NCBI GenBank assembly: GCA_947503005.1
Contig: CANNCA010000004.1
Span: forward strand, 80,324-144,323
Direction of reading: 5' to 3'
DNA length: 64,000 nt
Source of the DNA: an uncultured Flavobacteriaceae bacterium
GTDB taxonomy: Bacteria > Bacteroidota > Bacteroidia > Flavobacteriales > Flavobacteriaceae
Position numbers and translations under genes: made by a program. Below the pieces are notes generated by a model that saw only the letters and a list, made by a program, of their open reading frames with translations, had not been told where the DNA came from and made no database searches. The number at the start of each line of letters is the position of its first letter. Position 1 is the stretch's first letter. Positions 38,950 through 47,590 of the stretch are shown here, piece after piece.

Positions 38950-39751
38950 ACTTAGCAGTACTGGCAGCAATCTTCATTGTTCGTCAATTGCTATACATTT
39001 TGCACTACGCAATTGGGTTGAACCAAATTAACCCCGTTTATTAAGCTTAAGCCTCATACCTCCTGGAAAGAAAAGGTTTTGGCCGAAAACTTCCCGATGT
39101 ATAATCGTTTTTCCAAAAAGTATAGAGAAAAATGTAACCAACTTATTTCTTGGGTCACAAGTAGGAAAAAATTCGTTATTTATGGAGACACTACTAAACG
39201 CGAAGAGCTGAAATTGGTGTTAAGCGGTGCTCTGGTATTCATGACATTAGGGCTACGAAATTATAGAATGATGCACTCACTACTGTGTGTCATAATCTAT
39301 CCATCGTAATTCTATTAGCTTATCAGATGTAGACACCTTTAGGGGAGAACAACCCACATTTCAAAACAATACTATTTTCAGCGGATAAAATATGGGAGGG
39401 TTTTGCAATTTCAGATGACAATATCAATCTTGCATTCATGAATTCGCGCACGCCTTAAGTTTTGATATGCTTAAAAAAGGCTCATGGAGGGCACGGCGTT
39501 TCCAAGTTGGAATTCGTCAGATCCGGAAATTATTTGAAAAGGAAGATTTTAAAACAAAATTAATTTACTCACATTACTTTCGTGAACATGGAATGACCAA
39601 TTTACAGGAGTTTTTTTCGGTGGCTGGTGAAAACTATTTTGAGACCGCTTCCTTATTTCATCAGGATTTTCCTGAACTGTTCCATATTTTACAGCGTATG
39701 TTAAATTTTGACTCTGAGATTTCGTGCCCATTCAGGCCTCCAGTCGATTAG
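38950..39751 (+). pseudogene. Decayed MtfA-like zinc peptidase gene
   Basis: Pieces of one ancestral M90/MtfA-type zinc-dependent peptidase appear in order in three frames. A hydrophobic anchor-like stretch lies near 38957-39040. The N-terminal part (LAENFPMYNRFSKKYREKCN to LLCVIIYPS) is at 39079-39306 in frame 1, ended by TAA at 39307 with a TAG at 39316. The middle part (GENNPHFKTILFSADKIWEG, then FAISDDNINLA) is at 39342-39434 in frame 3. The zinc motif HEFAHAL (39437-39457) and the C-terminal part to 39751 are in frame 2. The frame 3-to-2 break fits loss of one base in the codon before HEFAHAL. No intact product is possible. Not expressed as a peptidase; likely recent loss, since motifs are still readable. 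Confidence 0.85.
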
Positions 39752-39825
39752 TTCGTTTTTTATAAGCTGATAATATCAGAAAAACCGTTCTTAACTGTTG
39801 CCATAACTCATAAAAAACTAAATTA

Positions 39826-39851
39826 AAAAAGACCGCCTAAGCGGTCTTTTT
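39826..39851 (-). terminator. Bidirectional terminator of the proteorhodopsin gene
   Basis: AAAAAGACCGC (39826-39836) pairs with GCGGTCTTTTT (39841-39851) around a CTAA loop. On the minus strand a T run follows, 41 nt after the proteorhodopsin stop. It also faces the pseudogene on the plus strand. Confidence 0.88.
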
Positions 39852-39892
39852 CATAGCAACCAAAATATAATCAACCAATCAAAACAAAGTTA

Positions 39893-40636
39893 CTATACTT
39901 TTATGGTTTCATTTTTTGAAGTAGCGATAACTGCTAAGTTATAAACAACAAGACCGAAACCGATTTTGTTGATAGCATCACCAATATTGTATACTACATC
40001 AAGATTTAGACCTCCGAAAACGCCCTCGTACCAGCCTGGAGTCCCTGCCATGTAACCTATAGGATAAATAGCCCAACCTACTAAAACAAACCAACACAAT
40101 GTTTTATGAGCTGATAGTACAGCACCACCGGCAGCTACCGCAAGTTTTTTGGCTTGACCTAACCAAATATCATATACGATTATAAAGTAAGCAGCTCCTG
40201 AAATAGCCCCCCATAAGGCAGCATTGTCCCTGTTCAACGTTTCACCGATATAGCCGGTTACTAGCATGATTACCGAAAGGATAATTAATCTCCACATCAG
40301 CGATTTTTTGGCTCCAGCCACTTTCAGTATTAGAAAGAACTCAACGCACATCAGCGGTACGGTAAGTACCCAATCTACATATCTAAAAAATGTAGGTGAC
40401 TCCCCTACGGTAGCCCAATAATCACGCATGTACCAGTAGTGTACTGCGGCTATAAAAGTTATTAATCCTGAAACTAGGATGGAGGTTCTCCATTTTTTGT
40501 CAAAGCTGTTCATTGACAAAAAGAAAAAGGCTGAAGCTGCCATCATGGCCATACATCCTACAAAAAAAGTAAACCCTACGTAATCGTTTGCCAGCATTTT
40601 CGTGGCAAGAGAGATTGAGTGTAATAAATTAGTCAT
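39893..40636 (-). CDS. Proteorhodopsin, green-absorbing light-driven proton pump
   Basis: 247 residues, seven membrane helices. The helix C motif is complete for a proton pump: Asp88 (acceptor), Thr92 and Glu99 (donor), matching D97/T101/E108 of SAR86 proteorhodopsin. The Schiff-base lysine is Lys224 in DAINKIGFG and His66 corresponds to the acceptor-coupled His75. The spectral tuning position (105 in SAR86 numbering) is Met96, as in flavobacterial green-absorbing pumps. The DTE set excludes the NDQ sodium-pump and NTQ chloride-pump classes. It faces blh divergently, which supplies retinal, and ends at a bidirectional terminator. It converts light into proton motive force at the inner membrane. 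Confidence 0.98.
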   Translation of the reverse strand: MTNLLHSISLATKMLANDYVGFTFFVGCMAMMAASAFFFLSMNSFDKKWRTSILVSGLITFIAAVHYWYMRDYWATVGESPTFFRYVDWVLTVPLMCVEFFLILKVAGAKKSLMWRLIILSVIMLVTGYIGETLNRDNAALWGAISGAAYFIIVYDIWLGQAKKLAVAAGGAVLSAHKTLCWFVLVGWAIYPIGYMAGTPGWYEGVFGGLNLDVVYNIGDAINKIGFGLVVYNLAVIATSKNETIKV

Positions 40637-40722
40637 AACATTTTTTTTAATTAATTGTTTAAGTAAATTTACAAAAGACTAAACAATATTTGTTTAATAT
40701 TTTTATAAAATTTTTAAACAAA

Positions 40723-41649
40723 ATGAAAAAAAAAGATATCCAAATTGTCAATTTGAATAATTTTAGGGTGGTCGCGACCTTTTTTTCGCTGTGGTTAGCC
40801 GTACAATTTCAAGAGTCTATAGAGAATCTATTCGCTTATATTCTTATTTTAACCTTTGGTATTCTACATGGAGCGAATGATCTCAAATTGATTGAACGTT
40901 CCGAAGCAACGTTGACTTCAAGCAAGAGCTTTGTAAAGACATTGGCTTATTATGTGCTTTTTGTTTCCGTCAGCGCAGTCTTCTTCTTTTTTATTCCGAC
41001 TTTCGCCTTGTTTTTGTTTATTCTTTTTAGTGGATATCATTTTGGAGAACAACATTGGAATACAAGAATCCCAACAAGCTCGATTTTAGGAAAGATATTC
41101 TTTTTTGTCTACGGATTATTCATTCTTAGCTTACTCTTTTATCTTCACGCTACCACGGTAACCGATATAATTGAAAATATAACGGCATTGGTGCTTTCAG
41201 AATCAATATACCTTTACGGGGTTATTGGTTGTGGATTTTTGAGCCTCATAAGCCTTCTGTTTTTAACATTAAACAGTGAGAACTTAAAAGTTTTTTTCTT
41301 CAAAGAGCTATTTTACGTTGGAGTCTTTTTTGTAGTTTTCAGTACGGCGTCTTTATTATGGTCATTCGCCATCTACTTTGTATTATGGCATTCAATTCCG
41401 TCTTTAGCTGATCAAATAAATTTTCTATACGGCAGCTTGTCACAAAAAAACGTCAAAAAATACGTAACATCATCCTTTCCTTATTGGATTATATCGATTA
41501 TCGGGCTCTGTTTACTTCTTTACCTTTTCAATGATGATTTGGAATCCTCACTTGCTTTCTTCTTCTCTTTCTTAGCTGCGATAACTTTCCCCCATGTGTT
41601 GGTAATCGATAGAATAAACAATCCTCCTAAAACTTCACCCGAAAACTGA
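40723..41649 (+). CDS. blh: Brp/Blh-family beta-carotene 15,15'-dioxygenase
   Basis: 308 residues from the ATG at 40723. A frame extension to a TTG at 40690 is unlikely since it would consume the promoter region. A polytopic membrane protein with the family histidines in LHGANDLK (His49), GYHFGEQHW (His106, His111), LWHSIP (His223) and FPHVLVID (His291), the probable iron ligands. It cleaves beta-carotene into two retinal molecules, the chromophore of the adjacent proteorhodopsin. The divergent arrangement with an 86-bp gap fits shared light control. Its 3' end overlaps the convergent TonB receptor gene by 23 bp. Confidence 0.95.
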   Translation: MKKKDIQIVNLNNFRVVATFFSLWLAVQFQESIENLFAYILILTFGILHGANDLKLIERSEATLTSSKSFVKTLAYYVLFVSVSAVFFFFIPTFALFLFILFSGYHFGEQHWNTRIPTSSILGKIFFFVYGLFILSLLFYLHATTVTDIIENITALVLSESIYLYGVIGCGFLSLISLLFLTLNSENLKVFFFKELFYVGVFFVVFSTASLLWSFAIYFVLWHSIPSLADQINFLYGSLSQKNVKKYVTSSFPYWIISIIGLCLLLYLFNDDLESSLAFFFSFLAAITFPHVLVIDRINNPPKTSPEN

Positions 41650-44230
41650 AATTGGGTGTGATACCTAAAGAAGTGCTTTCTACGGTTTCGAGTAAATCGT
41701 TATCATCCAACCGATAAAATATGTTCAAGACATTCTTTCTATTGGTAAAGTTCAGAACGGATGCACCTACCGAAGCTTTGACATTTCCTCCCATGTCAAA
41801 ATCATAAATCACCGAAGCATCTGCTCTCAAATATTCCGGTAAACGACTAGTATTGGGTTCATTGTAAATAATTTCCGGTGGAAAAATGTTATTGTCAACC
41901 GGAGTATCTGCAATCGGTTCTGTAAACGGTCGTCCGGAACGATAGTTCAATCCCAAACCAAACCTTAGGAAATTCATGGTCAACGTTCCCGCCAAGGTTG
42001 CTGAGTGGCGTATATCAAGATTATTGGGAAAATTTGGCGGGTCGACGGTCTCAAAAGTATAAGTATTGACATTGTAGGCGTAACTGGCCCAAACGCTGTA
42101 GTCATTGGTTTTTCGATTTACCAGAAACTCAATTCCCTTCACATCGTATTTTCCTATTTCTCCGTTAAATTGATTTTGATTCTGAAAACCCTGGGTCGAG
42201 GTGCTGATATCGTTCACTTCTTTATAAAATCCTTCAAGGCCAATGTAAAGATTCCTAGAGTCATAGTTAAGTCCAAAAGAACCCTGTTTGCTGCGGGTAA
42301 TCGGTAAATCTCTTCCATTGGAAACAATCCACCTGCGTTTTTCGATACCCAAAAAATTCTGTTCTAAATCAACGATTTGATTGGTGGACTGACTTTTAAA
42401 TTCCCCTAGAAAAATTGCTTTTAGTTTTGGGGTAATCGCGTAATTCAGACTTAGACGTGGTTCAAGAATAAATTCCTGAAAATTGCCCGGACCAAGGCGT
42501 GGTTCAACAGTAACTTCCTCAACACTACCTGGATTTTCCAAATAGTTCAATCGTAAACCGCCTCGAGCAAATAGCCTTTCATCCGAAGATTGATAAACCA
42601 ATTCAGAGAAAAGTGAACTGGTATTCACAATATCGATAATATCGCTTTTAAATTGTGGTTCACTCACATCGGTGATGTTTGTAATAGCTGTTTGATTTAG
42701 CTGATAACCGCTAAGCCACTGGAAGCCATCATTTAGTTTGTAGTTTACCGATAGTTTGGCCGAGGTCTCAATGACCTCGTTATTTTGATTCAGTACTTGT
42801 TCATCTAGGTCGCCTCTTTTTGAAACATTTCGGGCATTTAGATCGTAACGTGTATAGTAGGCGTTGACTGTGGTCGAAAACCGGTCATTCCATTTGCTGT
42901 CGAGAGAAGCACCAAAAGAAGTGTTAGTTTGATCCAGGGCACTTGTTGTCCATCGATTCTGTTCGGGTTGACGTTCGGTATAGTCCAGAAGATTATTGAT
43001 ATTGATAAAACTCATTCTGAACTTATGGTCCTCATTGATGTCATATAAAATTTTCCCTGTAAAATCATAAAAATAAAATCGGTCATCTCGGTCTATGAGG
43101 GTCGTTTCGGTGGTACCGCCGACCACTTTGTTGCTGTTGAAAGCTCTATTAAAAAATGTATCGAACGTGGGAGTATTTAAAAAATCGGTCATTGAACGTC
43201 TTGCAGAGAATTGAAATGCAAGTCTATCGCCAACTGATAGCTGCCCGTAGAAATCACCGCTTATCAGGTTGAATCCTGCTCCACCGTAGAAATCGGTTTC
43301 TATTTTATCTTTGGTTCGCATATCGATAACTCCGCTTACCCCATCACCATACGTCGCACTGGTTCCATTCTTAATCAGTGTTACCTTTTTAGTCAAATAA
43401 GGATTAAAAGCCGATATCAAACCAAAAAAGTGTCCGGATTGGTACATTTTAATACCATCCCAAAGAATTAGGTTTTGATCGTTACTACCTCCTCGTATAT
43501 TGATGTCAGAGACCGTTTCATCAACGCTTTTGATGCCCGGTAGGGCTTGAACGGTTTGCAAGATATCAGGCTCGCTCAATCCTGGTAGAATACCGAACTC
43601 TTCGGCATTCAATTCGATACTCGCATCCAATTGTTTCACCAAACCTTTGGTCAAGAATTCATAAACGACGACTTCTTCCAGTTGTTGGTAGAACTGTGCC
43701 AATAAAAGGGTGGCACAGGGAGTGGATGCCAATAGTTCTTCAGCATCAACGAATAAGGTTTTGTAACCCATATGCCTTATTTGCAATTTGGCATTTCTTG
43801 GAATGTTATTTAATGAGAAGCTACCATCAAAGTCAGTAATAATAGCAAGTTCAGTGCCCAATACTTCTACCGTGGCACCTGTGACGGTGTTCTGTTGGAA
43901 ATTGTCTAAAACAATACCACAAAGGTCAACAGTTGTACTTTTGGTGAGGGCATAGTACCGATCGTCCAACTTCTGGATTTTTATTTGTGTCTTGGTCTGT
44001 ATATAATCTAATACCTCTTGAAGAGTTGATGTGTTGGGAGTAGTAATCTCAACCGAACGTACGTCATCATCAACATATGAAAACTTAACGTCGAATTTAG
44101 TTTCGAGCTCTTTAAGGTATGATATGAGGTAGGTTGTTTTTGCCGATTCTTGGGCCTTCATAGCGTGAAGGGCGAATAAAAGAAGCAAGCCAAAAACAAA
44201 AACAACAAGTTTATTCCGCTTTTTCGGCAT
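41627..44230 (-). CDS. TonB-dependent receptor with STN signalling domain (FecA-type)
   Basis: 867 residues. Signal peptide (1-~26), then an STN secretin/TonB N-terminal domain (~30-90; YLISYLKELETKFDVKFSYV) that passes signals to FecR, a carboxypeptidase-regulatory-like domain (GIVLDNFQQNTVTGATVEVL), a plug (LPGIKSVDETVSDINIRGGS) and a barrel ending in FSFRVKF. The upstream FecR and sigma genes complete a FecIR-type surface-signalling cassette. The substrate, siderophore or other nutrient, is not evident. Start overlaps the FecR stop by 20 bp, indicating coupling; 3' end overlaps blh by 23 bp. Confidence 0.95.
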   Translation of the reverse strand: MPKKRNKLVVFVFGLLLLFALHAMKAQESAKTTYLISYLKELETKFDVKFSYVDDDVRSVEITTPNTSTLQEVLDYIQTKTQIKIQKLDDRYYALTKSTTVDLCGIVLDNFQQNTVTGATVEVLGTELAIITDFDGSFSLNNIPRNAKLQIRHMGYKTLFVDAEELLASTPCATLLLAQFYQQLEEVVVYEFLTKGLVKQLDASIELNAEEFGILPGLSEPDILQTVQALPGIKSVDETVSDINIRGGSNDQNLILWDGIKMYQSGHFFGLISAFNPYLTKKVTLIKNGTSATYGDGVSGVIDMRTKDKIETDFYGGAGFNLISGDFYGQLSVGDRLAFQFSARRSMTDFLNTPTFDTFFNRAFNSNKVVGGTTETTLIDRDDRFYFYDFTGKILYDINEDHKFRMSFININNLLDYTERQPEQNRWTTSALDQTNTSFGASLDSKWNDRFSTTVNAYYTRYDLNARNVSKRGDLDEQVLNQNNEVIETSAKLSVNYKLNDGFQWLSGYQLNQTAITNITDVSEPQFKSDIIDIVNTSSLFSELVYQSSDERLFARGGLRLNYLENPGSVEEVTVEPRLGPGNFQEFILEPRLSLNYAITPKLKAIFLGEFKSQSTNQIVDLEQNFLGIEKRRWIVSNGRDLPITRSKQGSFGLNYDSRNLYIGLEGFYKEVNDISTSTQGFQNQNQFNGEIGKYDVKGIEFLVNRKTNDYSVWASYAYNVNTYTFETVDPPNFPNNLDIRHSATLAGTLTMNFLRFGLGLNYRSGRPFTEPIADTPVDNNIFPPEIIYNEPNTSRLPEYLRADASVIYDFDMGGNVKASVGASVLNFTNRKNVLNIFYRLDDNDLLETVESTSLGITPNFSFRVKF

Positions 44231-45122
44231 AGAAGAGCACTTTATCGCCCTCTAATTTAAACTTTATTTGTGAAGGCATGCTTATACTCTTCAACGCTAA
44301 ATTAGTATCCGTATTGCTGAACGAACCAGTATAAAGTTGTGCTGTATTTACATGCTCCGTCTCAACGGTAATATTGTGTTGTCTTTCAAATTCTTGAAGT
44401 ACATATTTTAAGGGAATACTTTCAAAAGTACTTTCGGCGTTCATCCATGAAGGCTGCGAGCCATTGGATTCGAGCTCATCTCGAATTTCGCCATTGATCG
44501 CTAAAAAGGAACTTCCTGCGGGTAATTTGGTTTCTTTTCCATCAAAAGTCACACTAACCAATCCTTCAAAGCAGGTGACCTCAAAAAATCCTTTGCGATT
44601 TTCGACATTAAACTGTGTTCCTAAAACAGCAACTGTTCCCGCATCTGTGGCAACAGTAAAACGTTTGCCTTTGGCAACTTTGAAAAAGGCCTCGCCATAA
44701 AGGTTGACATTACGTTCTTTATCCCACTTCTTTTCACTGTACGAAAGTCGAGAATCCGCATTAAGAACAACTTCAGAGTTATCCGGTAAGACAACTTCTC
44801 TATTCTCGGCATATTGGGTCGAAACTTTTTCATCTAGGCTATTCAAATAGAAGTAGGAGCCAAGCACCAAAAAGGCGGCCACTGCTGCAACTTTCATGAA
44901 TTTCTTAAATGGATTGAGCTGTACCACTTTAGTTTCCTGAAGCGTACGCCTATTATTAACTGCCATTAAAACCTCGTCAGCATTGAATTCTGGTGCTTCC
45001 AAAGTGTTGGAAACATCAAGAATCCTCTGATACGAAGCATACTCGTCGGATTTTTTAAATTCCGTAAGTTCTGCCTCAGAGAGTTCGTTATTCAGCCATT
45101 TCGCCAAGTAATTTTCTTGCAT
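44211..45122 (-). CDS. FecR-family anti-sigma factor
   Basis: 303 residues. An N-terminal cytoplasmic anti-sigma part (~1-70), one membrane span (~75-93, VAAVAAFLVLGSYFYLN), the periplasmic FecR domain (~100-195; VVLPDNSEVVLNADSRLSYS and FKVAKGKRFTVATDAG) and a C-terminal DUF4974-type domain that contacts the STN domain of the receptor. It holds the ECF sigma factor until the receptor signals. Downstream of sigma and coupled to the receptor gene. Confidence 0.95.
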   Translation of the reverse strand: MQENYLAKWLNNELSEAELTEFKKSDEYASYQRILDVSNTLEAPEFNADEVLMAVNNRRTLQETKVVQLNPFKKFMKVAAVAAFLVLGSYFYLNSLDEKVSTQYAENREVVLPDNSEVVLNADSRLSYSEKKWDKERNVNLYGEAFFKVAKGKRFTVATDAGTVAVLGTQFNVENRKGFFEVTCFEGLVSVTFDGKETKLPAGSSFLAINGEIRDELESNGSQPSWMNAESTFESIPLKYVLQEFERQHNITVETEHVNTAQLYTGSFSNTDTNLALKSISMPSQIKFKLEGDKVLFYAEKAE

Positions 45123-45253
45123 GATTTCTAGACTTTACAATTTAATAACACTTAAGGGACTAAAAACCCTACCTGATAGCGTTTTAAGTGTAGAATATTA
45201 AGTAGTATGGTGTTTACACAAAAAGTATAATCTCATAACTGAACACTTAACAC

Positions 45254-45766
45254 TTATATACCATCAATCTGTTCTCGCAAACTTTTCAGGGCCAAGTGCA
45301 TTCTTTTTTCTATGGCCTTTACACTTACACCTTCCATTTCTGCAATTTCCTTATATTTCTTTCCGTCGATTCTATTTAACAGGAAAGTGACACGTTGATT
45401 TTCAGGTAAACTATTAAGGGCATTTTGCAATTTTCCTCTGAATTCATCTTCTTCCATTAAGAATTCAGGTGTCTCGTTGGTGCTCTTCAAAGTCTTATCG
45501 GCATATTTCAACCGCACTTTTTCAGCCTTGATTACATTGAGGTATAAGTTGTTGGCAACCGTGTATACAAACGACTTCGCTTTTTCGGGTGGCACTTTGG
45601 CACAGTTCTCCCATAATTTTACAAATGCCTCTTGCACAGCATCATGTGCTTTCTCTTCGTTGCCGAATTTATAATATATATAATTAAAAACCGTTTTAGA
45701 ATTAGTTTTGAAGACAGTATTGAAGACCGACTCTTCACAAACATTATTTGGAGATTCTATATTCAA
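45254..45766 (-). CDS. ECF RNA polymerase sigma factor (FecI-type)
   Basis: 170 residues. Region 2 is at ~20-90 (VFNYIYYKFGNEEKAHDAVQ; AFVKLWENC) and region 4 at ~112-165 (LNSLPENQRVTFLLNRIDGK; YKEIAEMEGVSVKAIEKRMH, helix-turn-helix). Normal ECF length and architecture. It should direct transcription of the FecR/TonB receptor genes and possibly of the divergent lipoprotein, from which it is separated by 210 bp. Confidence 0.96.
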   Translation of the reverse strand: MNIESPNNVCEESVFNTVFKTNSKTVFNYIYYKFGNEEKAHDAVQEAFVKLWENCAKVPPEKAKSFVYTVANNLYLNVIKAEKVRLKYADKTLKSTNETPEFLMEEDEFRGKLQNALNSLPENQRVTFLLNRIDGKKYKEIAEMEGVSVKAIEKRMHLALKSLREQIDGI

Positions 45767-45875
45767 AAGGTTGTTTTTATTGGTACAGAGTAATATTTTT
45801 TTAATAAAGAAAATTACTGTTCTAAGATAATCCTCAAGTGCTGATAAATAAGCCCTTACAATGAAATTTTAAACG

Positions 45876-45889
45876 CTTTGATTTCAAAG
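45876..45889. promoter_or_regulatory. Inverted repeat in the sigma-lipoprotein divergent region
   Basis: CTTTGA-TT-TCAAAG, 87 bp before the lipoprotein start codon and 110 bp from the sigma start. It could be a regulator-binding site. No cognate regulator is known. Confidence 0.3.
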
Positions 45890-45926
45890 ATATTTTAAAA
45901 AAAATAAAAAATGATAGTAGGGTGTT

Positions 45927-45947
45927 TCTAAAATCGATTGTTTTAGA
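45927..45947. promoter_or_regulatory. Inverted repeat next to the lipoprotein start
   Basis: TCTAAAA (45927-45933) and TTTTAGA (45941-45947) are 7-bp arms around a 7-nt centre, 29 bp before the ATG at 45977. It could be an operator or a hairpin in the leader. Confidence 0.35.
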
Positions 45948-45976
45948 CTCGAATTAACAATTAAATCCAAATCGTT

Positions 45977-47350
45977 ATGAAAAAGTATTTTAAATCTGCA
46001 ATGTTCGCAAGCCTACTTGTAGTTGCCCTTAGTTTTACCTCCTGTGAAAAGGAGTATGATCCAATAATAGAAACAAGTGATGAGGAAACAATGACTGCTA
46101 ACTCTGCAGCCGCTAGTTTGATGACTAATGTGGTCTCTAATGATGGTTCCTATGACAACATCGTTGATGGTTCAAGTTGTTTTGATATTCGTTTTCCATA
46201 TAACGTTTCGGTGAACGGATTGGATGTTACTATCAATTCAAAAGATGACCTTCGTTTGATCGAGGAGATTTTTGATGCTCTTGATGAGGACAATGATATC
46301 TTGGATATTATTTTTCCTGTAACTATTACTCTCGCAGACTATTCTGAAATTACCATTGAGAATCTTGCGCAATTACGTGAGCACGCTGAGAAATGTATTG
46401 AAGGTGGTGGTGACGATGATATTGAATGTATTGATGTAATTTATCCTGTTACTTTCTTTACTTATGACCGAGAAGCACAACAAACTGGTTCAGTTGAAGT
46501 TGGTAGTGATAAAGAAATGCGAAGGTTTTTTGCAGGCTTGGATATGGAAGATATAATCAGTCTACAATTTCCTGTGATGTTTGAGATGTATGATGGAACT
46601 AAGGTTACGGTTAACAATATAGAAGAGCTAAGAGCCGCGATAGAGCGTGCCAAGGAAGCCTGTGATGAAGATGATGATGACGATTATAATGATGACGACT
46701 TCACAAAAGAACGATTGGATAATCTTTTAGCAGAATGCCCATGGTTGGTGAAAGAAGTCAAAAGGGAAAATCAGAATAGTTCAGACCAGTATGAGAATTA
46801 TCTAATGACTTTTAGCGAAGATGGTAGTGTTATTGTAAAAGATCGTGAAGGTAACATGTTGCAAGGTGAATGGATGACTAGGGTTTCTGATTATAGAGTG
46901 TTGTTAAAATTGGAATTTGAATTCTTGGTAGACTTCAGCTTAGAGTGGTTTGTTTATGACATTGACGGAGACCGAATCAAGCTCTACGCCGGTGATGGTG
47001 ATAAAATCATCTTAAAAACAACTTGTGGCGAAGAACCTGAAGTTTGCGATGCAGCTTTTATAGAAGAAACACTATCGACCTGTAGATGGATTGTGGCTAA
47101 CACTGATGGTCTTAATTTGAATGACTTGCAAATTGATTTTTCAAATTCCAATTTACATGTGTATAGTCCAAATGGTGAAATTCAAGACGAAGGTAACTGG
47201 AGTATTGATGGTGAGGTATTGGTTTTTAATGATTTGAGTATGACGCTTGCCAATTATATTGGCGAATGGACTGTCATCGAATGTCGCGTCGATAGATTCA
47301 AGATCAAGCGAGGTGATGAGTACCTAATCATCGAAAAGGATTGTGATTAA
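45977..47350 (+). CDS. Repeat-built acidic lipoprotein divergent from the ECF cassette
   Basis: 457 residues. Lipobox FTSC (Cys23). Two ~75-residue repeats, 68-140 and 151-229, each bounded by Cys and each made of two half-units with the pattern IxFPVxxxxxDxxxxT followed by a short helix (DIIFPVTITLADYSEITIEN; LQFPVMFEMYDGTKVTVNN). An acidic linker (DEDDDDDYNDDDF, 230-242) leads to two lipocalin-like C-terminal modules, each opening with a CxW motif (ECPWLV near 253, TCRWIV near 365) and ending IILKTTC or IIEKDC. I do not recognise a named family. Exposure on the membrane and divergence from sigma suggest, but do not show, that it is part of that regulon. Confidence 0.85.
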   Translation: MKKYFKSAMFASLLVVALSFTSCEKEYDPIIETSDEETMTANSAAASLMTNVVSNDGSYDNIVDGSSCFDIRFPYNVSVNGLDVTINSKDDLRLIEEIFDALDEDNDILDIIFPVTITLADYSEITIENLAQLREHAEKCIEGGGDDDIECIDVIYPVTFFTYDREAQQTGSVEVGSDKEMRRFFAGLDMEDIISLQFPVMFEMYDGTKVTVNNIEELRAAIERAKEACDEDDDDDYNDDDFTKERLDNLLAECPWLVKEVKRENQNSSDQYENYLMTFSEDGSVIVKDREGNMLQGEWMTRVSDYRVLLKLEFEFLVDFSLEWFVYDIDGDRIKLYAGDGDKIILKTTCGEEPEVCDAAFIEETLSTCRWIVANTDGLNLNDLQIDFSNSNLHVYSPNGEIQDEGNWSIDGEVLVFNDLSMTLANYIGEWTVIECRVDRFKIKRGDEYLIIEKDCD

Positions 47351-47410
47351 TAAGAATCCATATAAATTATAGTACGTTTTAGTACGACCCTTTTTGCCCC
47401 ACATTTTTTT

Positions 47411-47443
47411 AAGAGCACGCATCGATAGATGCGTGTTCTTTTT
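47411..47443 (+). terminator. Intrinsic terminator after the repeat lipoprotein
   Basis: AAGAGCACGCATC (47411-47423) pairs with GATGCGTGTTCTT (47428-47440), one G-T pair, GATA loop, then T residues. Confidence 0.85.
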
Positions 47444-47557
47444 GTTTATAATACAATTGCTCGAACTGCATTCACCGTAGTATTTTAACATTTTTTTTGA
47501 ATATAGGCAATCCCGCATATTTTCATGCTTATCACCATCTTTCCCAATGGTATTTCT

Positions 47558-47565
47558 TAAATTTG
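47558..47565 (+). promoter_or_regulatory. -7 box of the ffh promoter
   Basis: TAAATTTG exactly matches TAnnTTTG, 25 nt before the ffh start. No clear -33 box at the right distance. Confidence 0.45.
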
Positions 47566-47590
47566 CTTTTCTTCAAAATCAAGTAAAACG

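Noticed and set aside
39893..40636. Sodium- or chloride-pumping rhodopsin
   Set aside because: The helix C residues are D-T-E, not NDQ or NTQ, so a proton pump is the only supported reading.
40690..40722. TTG start for blh at 40690
   Set aside because: Rare start codon inside the promoter-like region; the ATG at 40723 is followed by a normal N-terminus.
45254..47350. Toxin-antitoxin or defence reading of the sigma/lipoprotein locus
   Set aside because: The sigma, FecR and STN-receptor domains are unambiguous and the lipoprotein has a secretion signal.
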